Positions 1 to 7,399 of a stretch of 64,000 nt of DNA are shown here, piece by piece. Location of the stretch: NCBI GenBank assembly GCA_045863555.1, contig BTUU01000001.1:404754-468753 (forward strand), in the 5' to 3' direction. A program made the translations under genes and the position numbers. The notes under the pieces were generated by a model. It did not search any database. It saw only the letters and a program-made list of their open reading frames with translations, and had not been told where the DNA came from. The DNA is from JACRLV01 sp045863555 (GTDB lineage Bacteria; Planctomycetota; Phycisphaerae; UBA1845; Fen-1342). Within the stretch, counting starts at the first letter, position 1, and every line of letters starts with the position of its first letter.

Positions 1-750
1 GCCGAGAAGACCGCAGACCAGTCCCACGAGCGCGACGAGCGGCAGCGCGGAGAGCGGCGGCATCGGGTAGCCGTGGATCGCGAACGAGGGCATCTGCCCG
101 TGGAACGTGCGCGTGACCATGTCGGCGGTGACGGACGCGATCAGAGCAGTTCCATACGTCACCGGCGAGAGCTCCCGACGAAGCTCTTCGATTACGAAAA
201 TGAACCCGGCCAGCGGCGCGTTGAACGCCGCCGCGACGCCCGCCCCCGCGCCGCACGTGATCAGGTGCATGCGCGACCGCCGCGGAACGCGCAGCAGCAC
301 GCCTACGCCTTTTCCGACGGCCGCGCCAAGCTGAACGGTCGGCCCTTCGCGGCCGAGCGAGAGGCCCGCGCCGATGCCCAGAACGCCGGCGATAAACTTG
401 ACGGGCAGAACCCTGGCCCAGCGGAACTCGCGGAGATAGAGGAGAACGGCCTTGACGTGGGGAATGCCGCTGCCGGCGGACTCAGGAGCGATCGCGACGG
501 TCAGCCAGCCCACCAGCCCGCCGACGACGCCGCCGATCAGCGGAAGGACGGCCCAGCCCCACATGGGATGCACGTGGAGCGAGTTCAGCAGCGCCTGCCG
601 CGCAGTCTCGGCGGAATAGAGCGACCACTGGAAGAGCAGGGCGACCGCCCCCGCGAGCAGGCCGACGACGGCCGCGCGGATGAAGTGATGCTGCCGGCGC
701 TCGAAGAGAGTGACGCGACCTTTCGGTTCCGATTGGGCGTGGTCGACCAT
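1..750 (-). CDS. CLC-type chloride channel/antiporter, partial (C-terminus beyond window)
   Basis: Integral membrane protein that moves chloride, usually exchanged for protons, across the inner membrane. The ATG is at 748-750 and 250 codons are visible before the window edge. The selectivity-filter motif GSGIPH lies near residues 93-98. The gating-glutamate motif GREGPTVQLGA starts near 133, and AAFNAPLAGFIFVIEE starts near 174. These are the first conserved blocks of the CLC family in the right order. The C-terminal half, with the second Tyr-bearing filter segment and any CBS domains, is outside the window. The E in GREGP suggests a gated channel or exchanger, but the two cannot be told apart here. 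Confidence 0.93.
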   Translation of the reverse strand, partial: MVDHAQSEPKGRVTLFERRQHHFIRAAVVGLLAGAVALLFQWSLYSAETARQALLNSLHVHPMWGWAVLPLIGGVVGGLVGWLTVAIAPESAGSGIPHVKAVLLYLREFRWARVLPVKFIAGVLGIGAGLSLGREGPTVQLGAAVGKGVGVLLRVPRRSRMHLITCGAGAGVAAAFNAPLAGFIFVIEELRRELSPVTYGTALIASVTADMVTRTFHGQMPSFAIHGYPMPPLSALPLVALVGLVCGLLG

Positions 751-787
751 CTCGACGGGCTGTCCTCTCTCAGCGGGCGCAAACGGA

Positions 788-1810
788 CTATCTGGCCGGC
801 TCGCGGCCCGGGAGCGATTCCACCTTCAGCTCGTCGTAGAACTGGAAATCCGCGATCTGCTTGGCGTTCGGCGCGGCCCGGTCCCAGGCGGCCGCGTAGA
901 GGGCGGCGAGCATCGTCGCGCCGTCGCGGAGGCGGGCTTCGATGTGCTCCTTGCCGGGCGGACCGTCGAGTTCGCCCGATTTTTCGAGCTTGTAGGTCGG
1001 CTCCATCTGCTCGTGCGAACGGCGGATGTGGGCCAGGACGTCGTTCCACGGATCGCGGGCGTCGACCTTTCGGTCGAACTTCGTGCCCGCTTTGAGACTC
1101 GCGTACGTCAGGCCGTGCTTTTCGAGCACGCCGCCGTCGATGTACGCGTGGAATTTGTTGCTCGTCGTGTAGCCGCCGGGGTTGTCGCCGACCCAGCCGT
1201 TGAAGTGTTTCGTGGTGTGCAGCGGTTGCGCGGCGTCGCCGACGAAATGGCTGAGCACGCCCATGTGGTAGATCGCATTCTCGCGGGCCTGCTCAAGCTG
1301 GAACGCACGGTTCGGGTCGTTGATCTGCTCGAGGATGCGGACCTGGTTGAACGCGCACTGGAGCTTGGCGTAGTGCTCGACGATTTCGTGCGCGATAAAG
1401 CCCGGCCACTCCTTCGTGCGGTCGGCGTCTTTCGAGGCGTCGTATTCGCGGATCTGCTCGGGGTGGACGTGCTTGGCGACGGCGAGCGCCCGCATGTACT
1501 CGTAGCGCAGCGGCGGAATCGTCTCCAGCGTCAGGCCGAAACCCTCCAGATCCTCGATGTCGAGGAAGTGGTCCATCTTGTTTTCATGGTTGAGGGCGTC
1601 GAAGGGGGTGCTGCGCCAGCGGTCGGGCTCGCTCGACTGGAAGGCGACGCGGTCGCGGACCTTCGCGTCCTTGAGCCACGCGGGCGTCTTCTCGCCCATG
1701 CCGTCGAGGGCGAGGTACGTGATCGTGCGGTGGCCGTGGGCGTTCCAGGCCCAGCCGGCAGGCAGGAGGCACTGGGCGATCGTAAAGGCGGCCAGAAAGC
1801 GTCGGAACAT
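788..1810 (-). CDS. S1/P1 nuclease / zinc-dependent phospholipase C-like secreted protein
   Basis: Exported zinc enzyme of the S1/P1 nuclease and phospholipase C superfamily, which cleaves phosphodiester bonds. A signal peptide covers about residues 1-21. The mature protein would begin at Trp22 (WNAHGHRTI), as expected because the N-terminal Trp backbone and the following His bind zinc in this family. Further ligand-like motifs are HEIVEHYAKL, HFVGDAAQPLH (HxxxD plus His) and FHAYIDGG (HxxxD). A Shine-Dalgarno GGGGAG precedes the ATG. The length of 340 residues is a little above typical S1/P1 nucleases. Whether the substrate is nucleic acid or phospholipid cannot be decided from sequence. Confidence 0.85.
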   Translation of the reverse strand: MFRRFLAAFTIAQCLLPAGWAWNAHGHRTITYLALDGMGEKTPAWLKDAKVRDRVAFQSSEPDRWRSTPFDALNHENKMDHFLDIEDLEGFGLTLETIPPLRYEYMRALAVAKHVHPEQIREYDASKDADRTKEWPGFIAHEIVEHYAKLQCAFNQVRILEQINDPNRAFQLEQARENAIYHMGVLSHFVGDAAQPLHTTKHFNGWVGDNPGGYTTSNKFHAYIDGGVLEKHGLTYASLKAGTKFDRKVDARDPWNDVLAHIRRSHEQMEPTYKLEKSGELDGPPGKEHIEARLRDGATMLAALYAAAWDRAAPNAKQIADFQFYDELKVESLPGREPAR

Positions 1811-1903
1811 CGAGCGGCTCCCCTGTTCATATCCGCGCGTCGGTGCATCCGCCGGCGGAAAACGGGGAGTCTATCAAACGCGGCGCGATGCAGCGACGGG
1901 CTG

Positions 1904-2611
1904 TCAGTGATTTCGCCGGGCGAAGTCGGGGTTGGCGTGCAGGGGGATTGCGCCGGCGGTGCGAGGATCGGCGGGCAGGCCGAACGCGGGGCGGAGGGCA
2001 AGAAGTTCGAGGACCTTTTTGTCGGGAAGGCGGTTCACGCCGCCCGCGTGCTTGGCGAGGAGCAGCATGCGGCAGTAGGCCTCCAGCACTTCCGTGTTCC
2101 AGATGGCCTGCTGGAGATTCGGACCCCAGGTGATCGTGCCGTGGTTGCTGAGGACGACGGCGCAGGCGGAGGCGAGGAAGGGCTGGATCGTGGCCGCGAA
2201 GTTTGCATTGCCCGGCGTCTCGTAGGGCGCGAGCGGGACCTCCCCGAGGAAGATCTCGGCTTCGGGGACGATGCCGGACGGCGGCTTCTCCCCGGCCAGC
2301 GCGAACGCGGTGGCGCAGGGTGCGTGGCAATGCACGACGGCGCTCACGTCCGGCCGGGCCTTGTAGACCTCGAGGTGGAGGAGGATCTCGCTGGTGCGTT
2401 TTCGGACGCCCCAGAGCTGTTTGCCTTGAAGGTCGACGATGCACAGGTCTCGCGGCGTCATGCGGCCTTTGTTGATGAGCGTGGGCGTGCAGAGGAACGC
2501 GTCGGGACCGAGGCGGTGCGAGATATTGCCGTCATTGGCGACGACGTAGCCGGCGGCCGAGAGACGCCGGCCAATGTCGCAGATTTCGAGGGCGAGGTCG
2601 AGGTTGAACAT
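1904..2611 (-). CDS. Class II aldolase/adducin family protein
   Basis: Cytoplasmic metal-dependent aldolase of the fuculose-phosphate aldolase/ribulose-phosphate epimerase fold, 235 residues. The phosphate-binding-type segment VANDGNIS is near residues 24-31. A candidate catalytic Glu sits in KRTSEILLHLEVY (Glu75). Zinc ligands are VVHCHAPCATAFA (His94, His96) and SNHGTITWG (His157). The exact sugar-phosphate substrate is unknown, because no sugar kinase or isomerase lies nearby. A -10-like TACCAT ends 9 bases before the ATG with no Shine-Dalgarno between, so the mRNA may be nearly leaderless. Confidence 0.88.
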   Translation of the reverse strand: MFNLDLALEICDIGRRLSAAGYVVANDGNISHRLGPDAFLCTPTLINKGRMTPRDLCIVDLQGKQLWGVRKRTSEILLHLEVYKARPDVSAVVHCHAPCATAFALAGEKPPSGIVPEAEIFLGEVPLAPYETPGNANFAATIQPFLASACAVVLSNHGTITWGPNLQQAIWNTEVLEAYCRMLLLAKHAGGVNRLPDKKVLELLALRPAFGLPADPRTAGAIPLHANPDFARRNH

Positions 2612-2639
2612 TTGCAGACATGGTATCGCGGGGGCGGAC

Positions 2640-2692
2640 GGAATGCAGAATGCAGAAAGGTCGCCGCGGCCGGGCGTCCTCTCTGCATTCGC
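2640..2692. repeat. Short dispersed repeat with ATGCAGA units
   Basis: GAATGCAGAATGCAGAAAGG starts at 2640. An inverted end, CTCTGCATTC, follows at about 2682-2692, so the copy could fold as a hairpin. A second copy of the core lies at about 26251-26270. A partial inverted copy forms the last codons of the permease gene at about 4047-4056. Both full copies sit just upstream of minus-strand genes and are followed by similar CCGG-GCGTCC sequence. This resembles a REP-like small intergenic repeat. Confidence 0.5.
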
Positions 2693-2715
2693 GGTACGGC
2701 AATCTCTGCCGCGAG

Positions 2716-3807
2716 CTACTTCGGTACCTTGCTGATCAATTCGACGACCGCTTTCTCAAGGTCGTCGCCGCGCAGATCCTTGTGGCGGATGACGCCTTCG
2801 TGATCGAGGACGTAGATCGTCGGCCAGCCGGTGACGTTCCACTTCGCCGCGATCGAGTCCTTCGCACCGGGCGTGCCGTTGTAGATGTTCGGCCAGGTGA
2901 TCTTTTCCTTCGCCATGATGTCTTTCAGAGCCGACCGGTTCTGGTCGCTGTTGATCCCCAGGAGCACGAACGGCCTGTCTTTGAGCCGCTCGACCATCTC
3001 ACGCTCGTGGGGCAGCATTGCACGGCAGGGGCCTCACCAGAACCCCCAGAAATCGATGACCACGACCTTGCCCTTGAAATCGGAGAGCTTGATCGTCTTG
3101 TTGTCGACATCCTCGCCGGAGAAATCCGGGGCCTTCATGCCGACCTGGAGGTTCTCGATTTCGAAGACGTAGCCTTCGGCGCGTTTGGCTGCGTTGGTGT
3201 CGGCGAAGTCCTTCGCCATCGACCTAAAGAGCGCGATGGCTCGGTCGCGGCCGGCGGACTCACCCGGCTTACCGCCGCGATCTGACGAGTAGAGCGTGAA
3301 GGCGAGGTTGAACGTCGCCGCGGCCTTCGCGTCCTTGTCGGGGTTCTCCTTGATCACCTTCTCGTACAATGCATTCAGCGGCTCCGCGCCGATGCGCCAG
3401 TACGTGTACATGAGCTGCGGGAGCTGCGCGGCGATTTCCTTGTCGGCCGCGTGCGATTTCGTCAGCGTCGCGAGCGCCTCGGTCGCGGTTTCGTCCTTCC
3501 CGCCGGGAGCGGCTTCGGCGTTGTTGACGAGCCAGACGAGCGGGGCGATCGCGTCGGGCTTGCCGGCGAGCTTGTCCGCCAGCGCCTTGAACTTCGCCCG
3601 AAACTCCTTCTCCGGCCGCGGCGGGAGCTTGCTTTGGTCGACAGGCTTGTCCTCGCCGGCCTCCTTCTGCAACTCCGAGTATTTCTGATACCACGTCTGC
3701 TGCGCTTCGCGGAATTCCTTCTGAAGCGACTCGAAATCATCGCCCGCCCACGTGAGCGGGGCGGCGGCGAGGAGCAAGACCCCTGCCGCCAGTCGTAAGA
3801 ACCTCAT
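2716..3807 (-). CDS. TlpA-like thioredoxin-fold protein with in-frame UGA at the catalytic Cys (probable selenoprotein)
   Basis: Exported thiol-disulfide oxidoreductase of the TlpA/redoxin type, 363 residues if read through. Signal peptide covers about residues 1-21. A helical, charged region follows to about 225, then the thioredoxin domain from about 226 (MKAPDFSGEDVDNKTIKL). The frame meets TGA at 3034-3036, exactly where the first Cys of FWGFW(C)GPCRAMLPHE belongs. It then continues in the same frame for 105 codons with conserved thioredoxin features (FVLLGINSD, WPTIYVLD with the cis-Pro). UGA as selenocysteine would give a UGPC redox motif at residues 258-261. A hairpin with a four-base loop lies 15 bases after the UGA (3002-3027). 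Shine-Dalgarno GGAGG precedes the ATG. A nonsense mutation or sequencing error is the alternative. Confidence 0.82.
3002..3027 (-). promoter_or_regulatory. Candidate bacterial SECIS-like hairpin after the UGA
   Basis: On the minus strand, the bases after the UGA can fold as UGC-CGU-GCA, loop AUGC, UGC-(CCC bulge)-ACG-(A bulge)-GCG. The apical loop starts 15 bases downstream of the UGA, about the spacing of bacterial SECIS elements. The loop G is third rather than first or second, and the stem has two bulges. The structure is therefore suggestive only. The same bases encode the conserved CRAMLPHE segment. Confidence 0.35.
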
Positions 3808-3885
3808 GCGTTTGATCCTCCATCATGGCTGGAAATGGCCGCGGGGGGATTATTCCACGACCGGACGCCAAACTCAATGCGAAAA

Positions 3886-4043
3886 GCGGAATCTCACGCA
3901 GAGGCGCAGAGACACCACATAGGTCGGTTGCCCTCGTACCGATCCGCCGATCGAGCAGGAATTCGAGGGCACCGTACGGTGGAGACTCAGGCAAGGGCTG
4001 CGGATTCCTCCACACCTCTGCGCCACCGCGCCTCTGCGTGAGC
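3886..4043. repeat. Inverted 'cgcagaggcgcagag' repeat pair in an intergenic region
   Basis: The intergenic stretch 3808-4043 has no gene. Near 3891-3909 it contains CTCACGCAGAGGCGCAGAG. Near 4013-4041 it contains an inverted counterpart, CTCTGCGCC followed by GCGCCTCTGCGTGAG. The arms, about 105 bases apart, could pair as a long hairpin. GC-rich 'gcagaggcgcagag' repeats of this kind recur between genes in several planctomycete-like genomes, from memory. The permease stop codon lies at the edge of the right arm. Confidence 0.6.
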
Positions 4044-5018
4044 CTATTCTGCATTCACGCGGATCCGAGGGTCGAGAACCCCGTAGAGCAGGTCGACGAT
4101 CAGGTTGAACGCCGACAGAAATGTCGCGTAAATCAGCACGATCGCCAGGATCAGGCTCTGATCGCGGTTATTGATCGCCTCGACGACGTGCGTGCCGACG
4201 CCGGGGATCGTGAAGATCTTCTCGACGACGAAAGAGCCGGTGAAGATTGCGGCTGCGGCCGGGCCGAGGTAGCTGAGGACCGGCAGGAGTGCGTTTCGCA
4301 GGGCGTGTTCGAAGAGAATGCGGCGCTCCGACAGGCCCTTGGCGCGGGCGGTGCGAATGTAGTCCTCGGAGTACGCCTCGATCAGCGACGAACGGGTAAG
4401 GCGGGCAATGTACGCGGCGTAGGGGAGTGCGAGCGTGAGCGCGGGGAGGATCGCCTGAGCGGCGCTGCCCCAGCCGCCGACCGGCGCGACGCGGAGCCAG
4501 AGACCGAAGAGGATGAGCAGCACCGCCCCGACGACGAATGACGGCAGCGAGACGCCGACGAGCGCGAGGCCGACGGAGGCGTGGTCGATCCACCGGCCCC
4601 GGTTCACGGCCGCGACGACACCCGCGCCGATGCCGATGAGCACGGCGAACGCCAGGGCGAGGAGGCCGAGCTGGAAGGAGACGGGCAGCGTGCCGCGCAG
4701 AATGTCGACGACGGTCCAGTCTTCGTACCGGTGCGTGGGCAGGTCGCCGTCCCAGAGGAGGCGCCGGGGCCAGAGCCAGAAGTAGCGCTCGAGGGCGGGG
4801 ACGTCGACGACCTGTGATGCGCCGGTTGAGGGGTCGGCGATGCGGCGTTTGTAGTCAAAGGCGATTTCCTTCGCTTCGAGTACGTCGGGCGCGAGCTCCT
4901 TGCCCTCGCTCTCAAGCCCGCTGCCGGGCGCGGCCATGATGAGCAGCACCGCGCCGCCATAGACGGCGAGCAGGACGAGCGGAAAGGTCAGCAGGCGTCG
5001 AAGGATGAAGCGGAACAT
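4044..5018 (-). CDS. ABC transporter permease, DppB/OppB type
   Basis: Inner-membrane permease of a peptide/nickel-type ABC importer, 324 residues. The N-terminus MFRFILRRLLTFPLVLLAVY is the usual first helix. The binding-protein-dependent permease signature is present (LTRSSLIEAYSEDYIRTARA, KGLSERRILFEHALRNALLP), as is the family ending DLLYGVLDPRIR. About six membrane segments are visible. The gene starts 3 bases after the tryptophan dioxygenase stop and so belongs to that operon. No partner permease, ATPase or binding protein lies in the window, so its substrate is unknown. The last residues (NAE) are encoded by repeat-like sequence, suggesting that the 3' end was altered by a repeat. Confidence 0.92.
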   Translation of the reverse strand: MFRFILRRLLTFPLVLLAVYGGAVLLIMAAPGSGLESEGKELAPDVLEAKEIAFDYKRRIADPSTGASQVVDVPALERYFWLWPRRLLWDGDLPTHRYEDWTVVDILRGTLPVSFQLGLLALAFAVLIGIGAGVVAAVNRGRWIDHASVGLALVGVSLPSFVVGAVLLILFGLWLRVAPVGGWGSAAQAILPALTLALPYAAYIARLTRSSLIEAYSEDYIRTARAKGLSERRILFEHALRNALLPVLSYLGPAAAAIFTGSFVVEKIFTIPGVGTHVVEAINNRDQSLILAIVLIYATFLSAFNLIVDLLYGVLDPRIRVNAE

Positions 5019-5021
5019 CCG

Positions 5022-5804
5022 TTACAGCTCGTGCCGGATCGCCCAGAGGTCGGGGAAGATCGGGAGAAACAGCGAGCGCTTCAGGAACTCGACGCCGAGC
5101 GAGCCGCCCGTTCCCTTTTTTGCGCCGATCGTTCGTTCGACGAGCTTCACGTGGCGATAGCGCCACTCCTGCTGGCCCTCGTCGTAGTCGGTCATCAGTT
5201 CAAAGAGGATGCCGACGCTCGGCTCGGACTTGTAGAGGCGGAGGAGGGCCGCCTGGATCTCGGCGCAGGGCTGGGTCGGTTGCGTGGGGTCCTTCTGCCG
5301 CACTTCGCCGGGGATTTTCACGCCCCGGGTCTCGAGGAAGTCGTAAAAGTGGTCCATGACCGAGCGTTCGCGGAGGCGGCGCTCCAGCAGCGTGCGCGCG
5401 GCCGTGCCCTCGGGAACGTACTTGAGCATTTCGGGGCGTTTGTAGCCGAGGACGAACTCCAGCTCGCGGAACTGGACCGACTGAAAGCCGGACGCGGTCT
5501 CGAGGCGGTCGCGGAAGCTGGTGAACGACATCGGCGTCATCGTCTCGAGGATGTCGATCTGGCCGACCAGCGTCTTCATGATCGTGCGCGAGCGCTTGAA
5601 CGTGTGAATCGCGCCGTAGAGATCGCCCGCGGAGAAATCGCGCTTGACCTTGTCGAACTCCTGCATCAGCAGCTTGAACCAGAGCTCGTAGACCTGGTGA
5701 ATGACGATGAAGAGCATCTCGTCATGCTCGGGCGGCGTCGAGCGCGGCTCCTGGAGCTTCAGCAGATCGTCGATCTTCAGATAATCGGCGTAGGTCAGTG
5801 CCAT
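5022..5804 (-). CDS. kynA: Tryptophan 2,3-dioxygenase
   Basis: Cytoplasmic heme enzyme that opens the indole ring of L-tryptophan to give N-formylkynurenine, the first step of the kynurenine pathway. The start MALTYADYLKIDDLL was chosen over an upstream ATG at 5867 because GGGGAGCC lies just before it and homologues begin here. It gives 260 residues. Diagnostic blocks are HDEMLFIVIHQVYELWFKLL, SFRDRLETASGFQSVQFREL and EFVLGYKR. The segment EWRYRHVKLVERTIGAKKGT contains the heme-ligand His, followed by GGSLG. It lies 31 bases downstream of kynurenine monooxygenase on the same strand. Confidence 0.96.
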   Translation of the reverse strand: MALTYADYLKIDDLLKLQEPRSTPPEHDEMLFIVIHQVYELWFKLLMQEFDKVKRDFSAGDLYGAIHTFKRSRTIMKTLVGQIDILETMTPMSFTSFRDRLETASGFQSVQFRELEFVLGYKRPEMLKYVPEGTAARTLLERRLRERSVMDHFYDFLETRGVKIPGEVRQKDPTQPTQPCAEIQAALLRLYKSEPSVGILFELMTDYDEGQQEWRYRHVKLVERTIGAKKGTGGSLGVEFLKRSLFLPIFPDLWAIRHEL

Positions 5805-5835
5805 CGGCGGCTCCCCGTGTTGATCGGCATGCGGC

Positions 5836-7290
5836 TCATGGCAGCAGTGCACCGTTCTCGCGCGCATCCGTGCGGTCGCGGTCGTGCAGCGTCCGGTACG
5901 CGGCCGTTGCGAGGATCGTAATCAATGCTCCCTCGGCCAGCGCTCCGACGACGGTGACGCCGCACACCAGGTGAAAAAAGACGGCGAGCAGGACCGCAAC
6001 GAGAAAGCCGGCGATGCTGCCGACGAGCACGTCCTGCGTCTTCGCCCGGCGGCGGGCCTCGGCGTAGGGCGTGCGGGTGAATGAAACCATCGTGTAGAGC
6101 GGCGTGTAAAGCCTCGGCAGCCACGTGTGCAGCGTGCGTTCGAGTTTCTTGCGGGCGTGGAAGAGGCGCGACGCGGTCTTGTCGCGCATCTCGAGAAAAT
6201 TGACGATCGCCAGGTCGGCCAGCGCGTCGCTGTTGGCCTTACGGCGCTGTTCATACTCCTCGAAAGCCGCCGCGGTGCTGCGCGTGTGCCGCGTGAGGCA
6301 TTCGAAGAGCGCCGCGCAGTCCTCAAAGGACGCGTTCATGCCCTGTCCGTAGAAAGGCACGACCGCGTGCGCCGCATCGCCGGCGAGCGCCACCCTGCCC
6401 GCGTGCGACCACGGTCCGCAGCGGACGGTCATCATGGAGCCGACGGGGTTCCGCTCGAAGTCCTCGAGCAGCGTCGGCATGGCCGGCAGGGCGTCAGCGA
6501 AGTTCTGCTCGAAGAATCGGCGCACGTCCTCGCGCGTCCCGAGCGCGCCGAAGCTGTCCGGCCCCTCGAATCGCAGGAACATCGTGCAGGTGAACGAGCC
6601 GTCCGGGTTCGGCAGCGCGATCATCATGAAGCTGCGCCGCGGCCAGATGTGCAGTGCGTTCGGTTCCATCGCGAATCCGCCGCCCGGCTTCGGCGGGATC
6701 GTGAGTTCCTTGTAGCCGTGGCTGAGGTAGCGCTGGCTGTAGTTGAACCGGTCGAGCCGCTGCATCGATCGCCGCACCGCCGAAAACGCGCCGTCGATGC
6801 CGAGGACGACCTGGGCCGGGGCTCGGCGCGTTTCGCCTGTCACGGCATGGGCAAGCTCCACCGCGGGCGCATCGAGATCAACGTCGGTGCACTTCCAGTC
6901 GAACTGCACGCGCACATTCGCGCACTCCCGCGCCGCGTCGATGAGCGCCGCGTTCAACCCGCCGCGCGAAATCGAGTTGATGCACCGCCGCGGGTCCTTG
7001 TCATAGGGCTGAAAGTGCGTGTGCCCGTCGACCGAGTGGATCATGCGGCCGCGCATGGGAATGGCGAGCTTCATGATGCGGTCGGCGAGGCCGACCTGCT
7101 CCAGTGCGTGGATCCCCCGCACCGAGATGGCCAGGTTGATCGACCGCCCGCCGATGATCGTCCCGCTCGCGGGATCGGGCCGGCGCTCGAAAAGCTCGAC
7201 GCTCCTGCCGGCCTTGCCGAGGTAAACGGCCATGAGCGCGCCCGCCAGGCCGCCGCCGACGATCGAATATTGCGGAAGATCGGGAGTCAT
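5836..7290 (-). CDS. kmo: Kynurenine 3-monooxygenase with C-terminal membrane segments
   Basis: FAD enzyme that hydroxylates kynurenine to 3-hydroxykynurenine using NADPH and O2, 484 residues. The N-terminal FAD motif is SIVGGGLAGALMAVYLGKAG. Family blocks include GRSINLAISVRGIHALE, INSISRGGLNAALIDAA, the DGAFSAVRR motif and LAGDAAHAVVPFYGQGMNAS. After about residue 410 the protein has two hydrophobic segments, VLVGSIAGFLVAVLLAVFFH and LAEGALITILATAAYRTL. These would anchor it to the membrane, as the C-terminus does in animal KMO. First gene of the kmo-kynA-permease unit. A -10-like TACAAT sits 7 bases before the ATG, with no Shine-Dalgarno. Kynureninase and formamidase genes are not in the window. 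Confidence 0.95.
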   Translation of the reverse strand: MTPDLPQYSIVGGGLAGALMAVYLGKAGRSVELFERRPDPASGTIIGGRSINLAISVRGIHALEQVGLADRIMKLAIPMRGRMIHSVDGHTHFQPYDKDPRRCINSISRGGLNAALIDAARECANVRVQFDWKCTDVDLDAPAVELAHAVTGETRRAPAQVVLGIDGAFSAVRRSMQRLDRFNYSQRYLSHGYKELTIPPKPGGGFAMEPNALHIWPRRSFMMIALPNPDGSFTCTMFLRFEGPDSFGALGTREDVRRFFEQNFADALPAMPTLLEDFERNPVGSMMTVRCGPWSHAGRVALAGDAAHAVVPFYGQGMNASFEDCAALFECLTRHTRSTAAAFEEYEQRRKANSDALADLAIVNFLEMRDKTASRLFHARKKLERTLHTWLPRLYTPLYTMVSFTRTPYAEARRRAKTQDVLVGSIAGFLVAVLLAVFFHLVCGVTVVGALAEGALITILATAAYRTLHDRDRTDARENGALLP

Positions 7291-7297
7291 CGACGGG

Positions 7298-7303
7298 ATT
7301 GTA
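7298..7303 (-). promoter_or_regulatory. -10 element for kmo, near-leaderless
   Basis: TACAAT on the minus strand, separated from the kmo ATG by 7 bases. With the usual 6-base gap to +1, transcription would start one base before the ATG. No clear -35 box is visible at the expected spacing. Confidence 0.5.
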
Positions 7304-7387
7304 ATCGCGGCATCCCGGTTCGGGTTCGCACGGCGCCGCGCGCGGCCCGGCCGGCAGCGCCGTTACCGGAAAACGCGCCGACGCCGT

Positions 7388-7393
7388 TACAAT
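7388..7393 (+). promoter_or_regulatory. -10 element for the Dus gene, leaderless position
   Basis: TACAAT on the plus strand, followed by six bases and then the ATG at 7400. The predicted +1 is the A of the start codon. The -35 region is weak (TTACCG about 19 bases upstream). Confidence 0.55.
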
Positions 7394-7399
7394 CTCTCG

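Noticed and set aside
710..2803. Plus-strand 697-codon ORF
   Set aside because: It is antisense to the nuclease and aldolase genes, which have clear motifs. Its composition (Arg/Val/Gly/Asp-rich) is that of a GC-rich shadow frame.
2716..3018. Separate short thioredoxin gene starting at ATG 3018
   Set aside because: This ATG is the Met of CRAMLPHE inside the active-site helix, so a protein starting there would lack the redox motif. It is better explained as the downstream part of a UGA read-through product.
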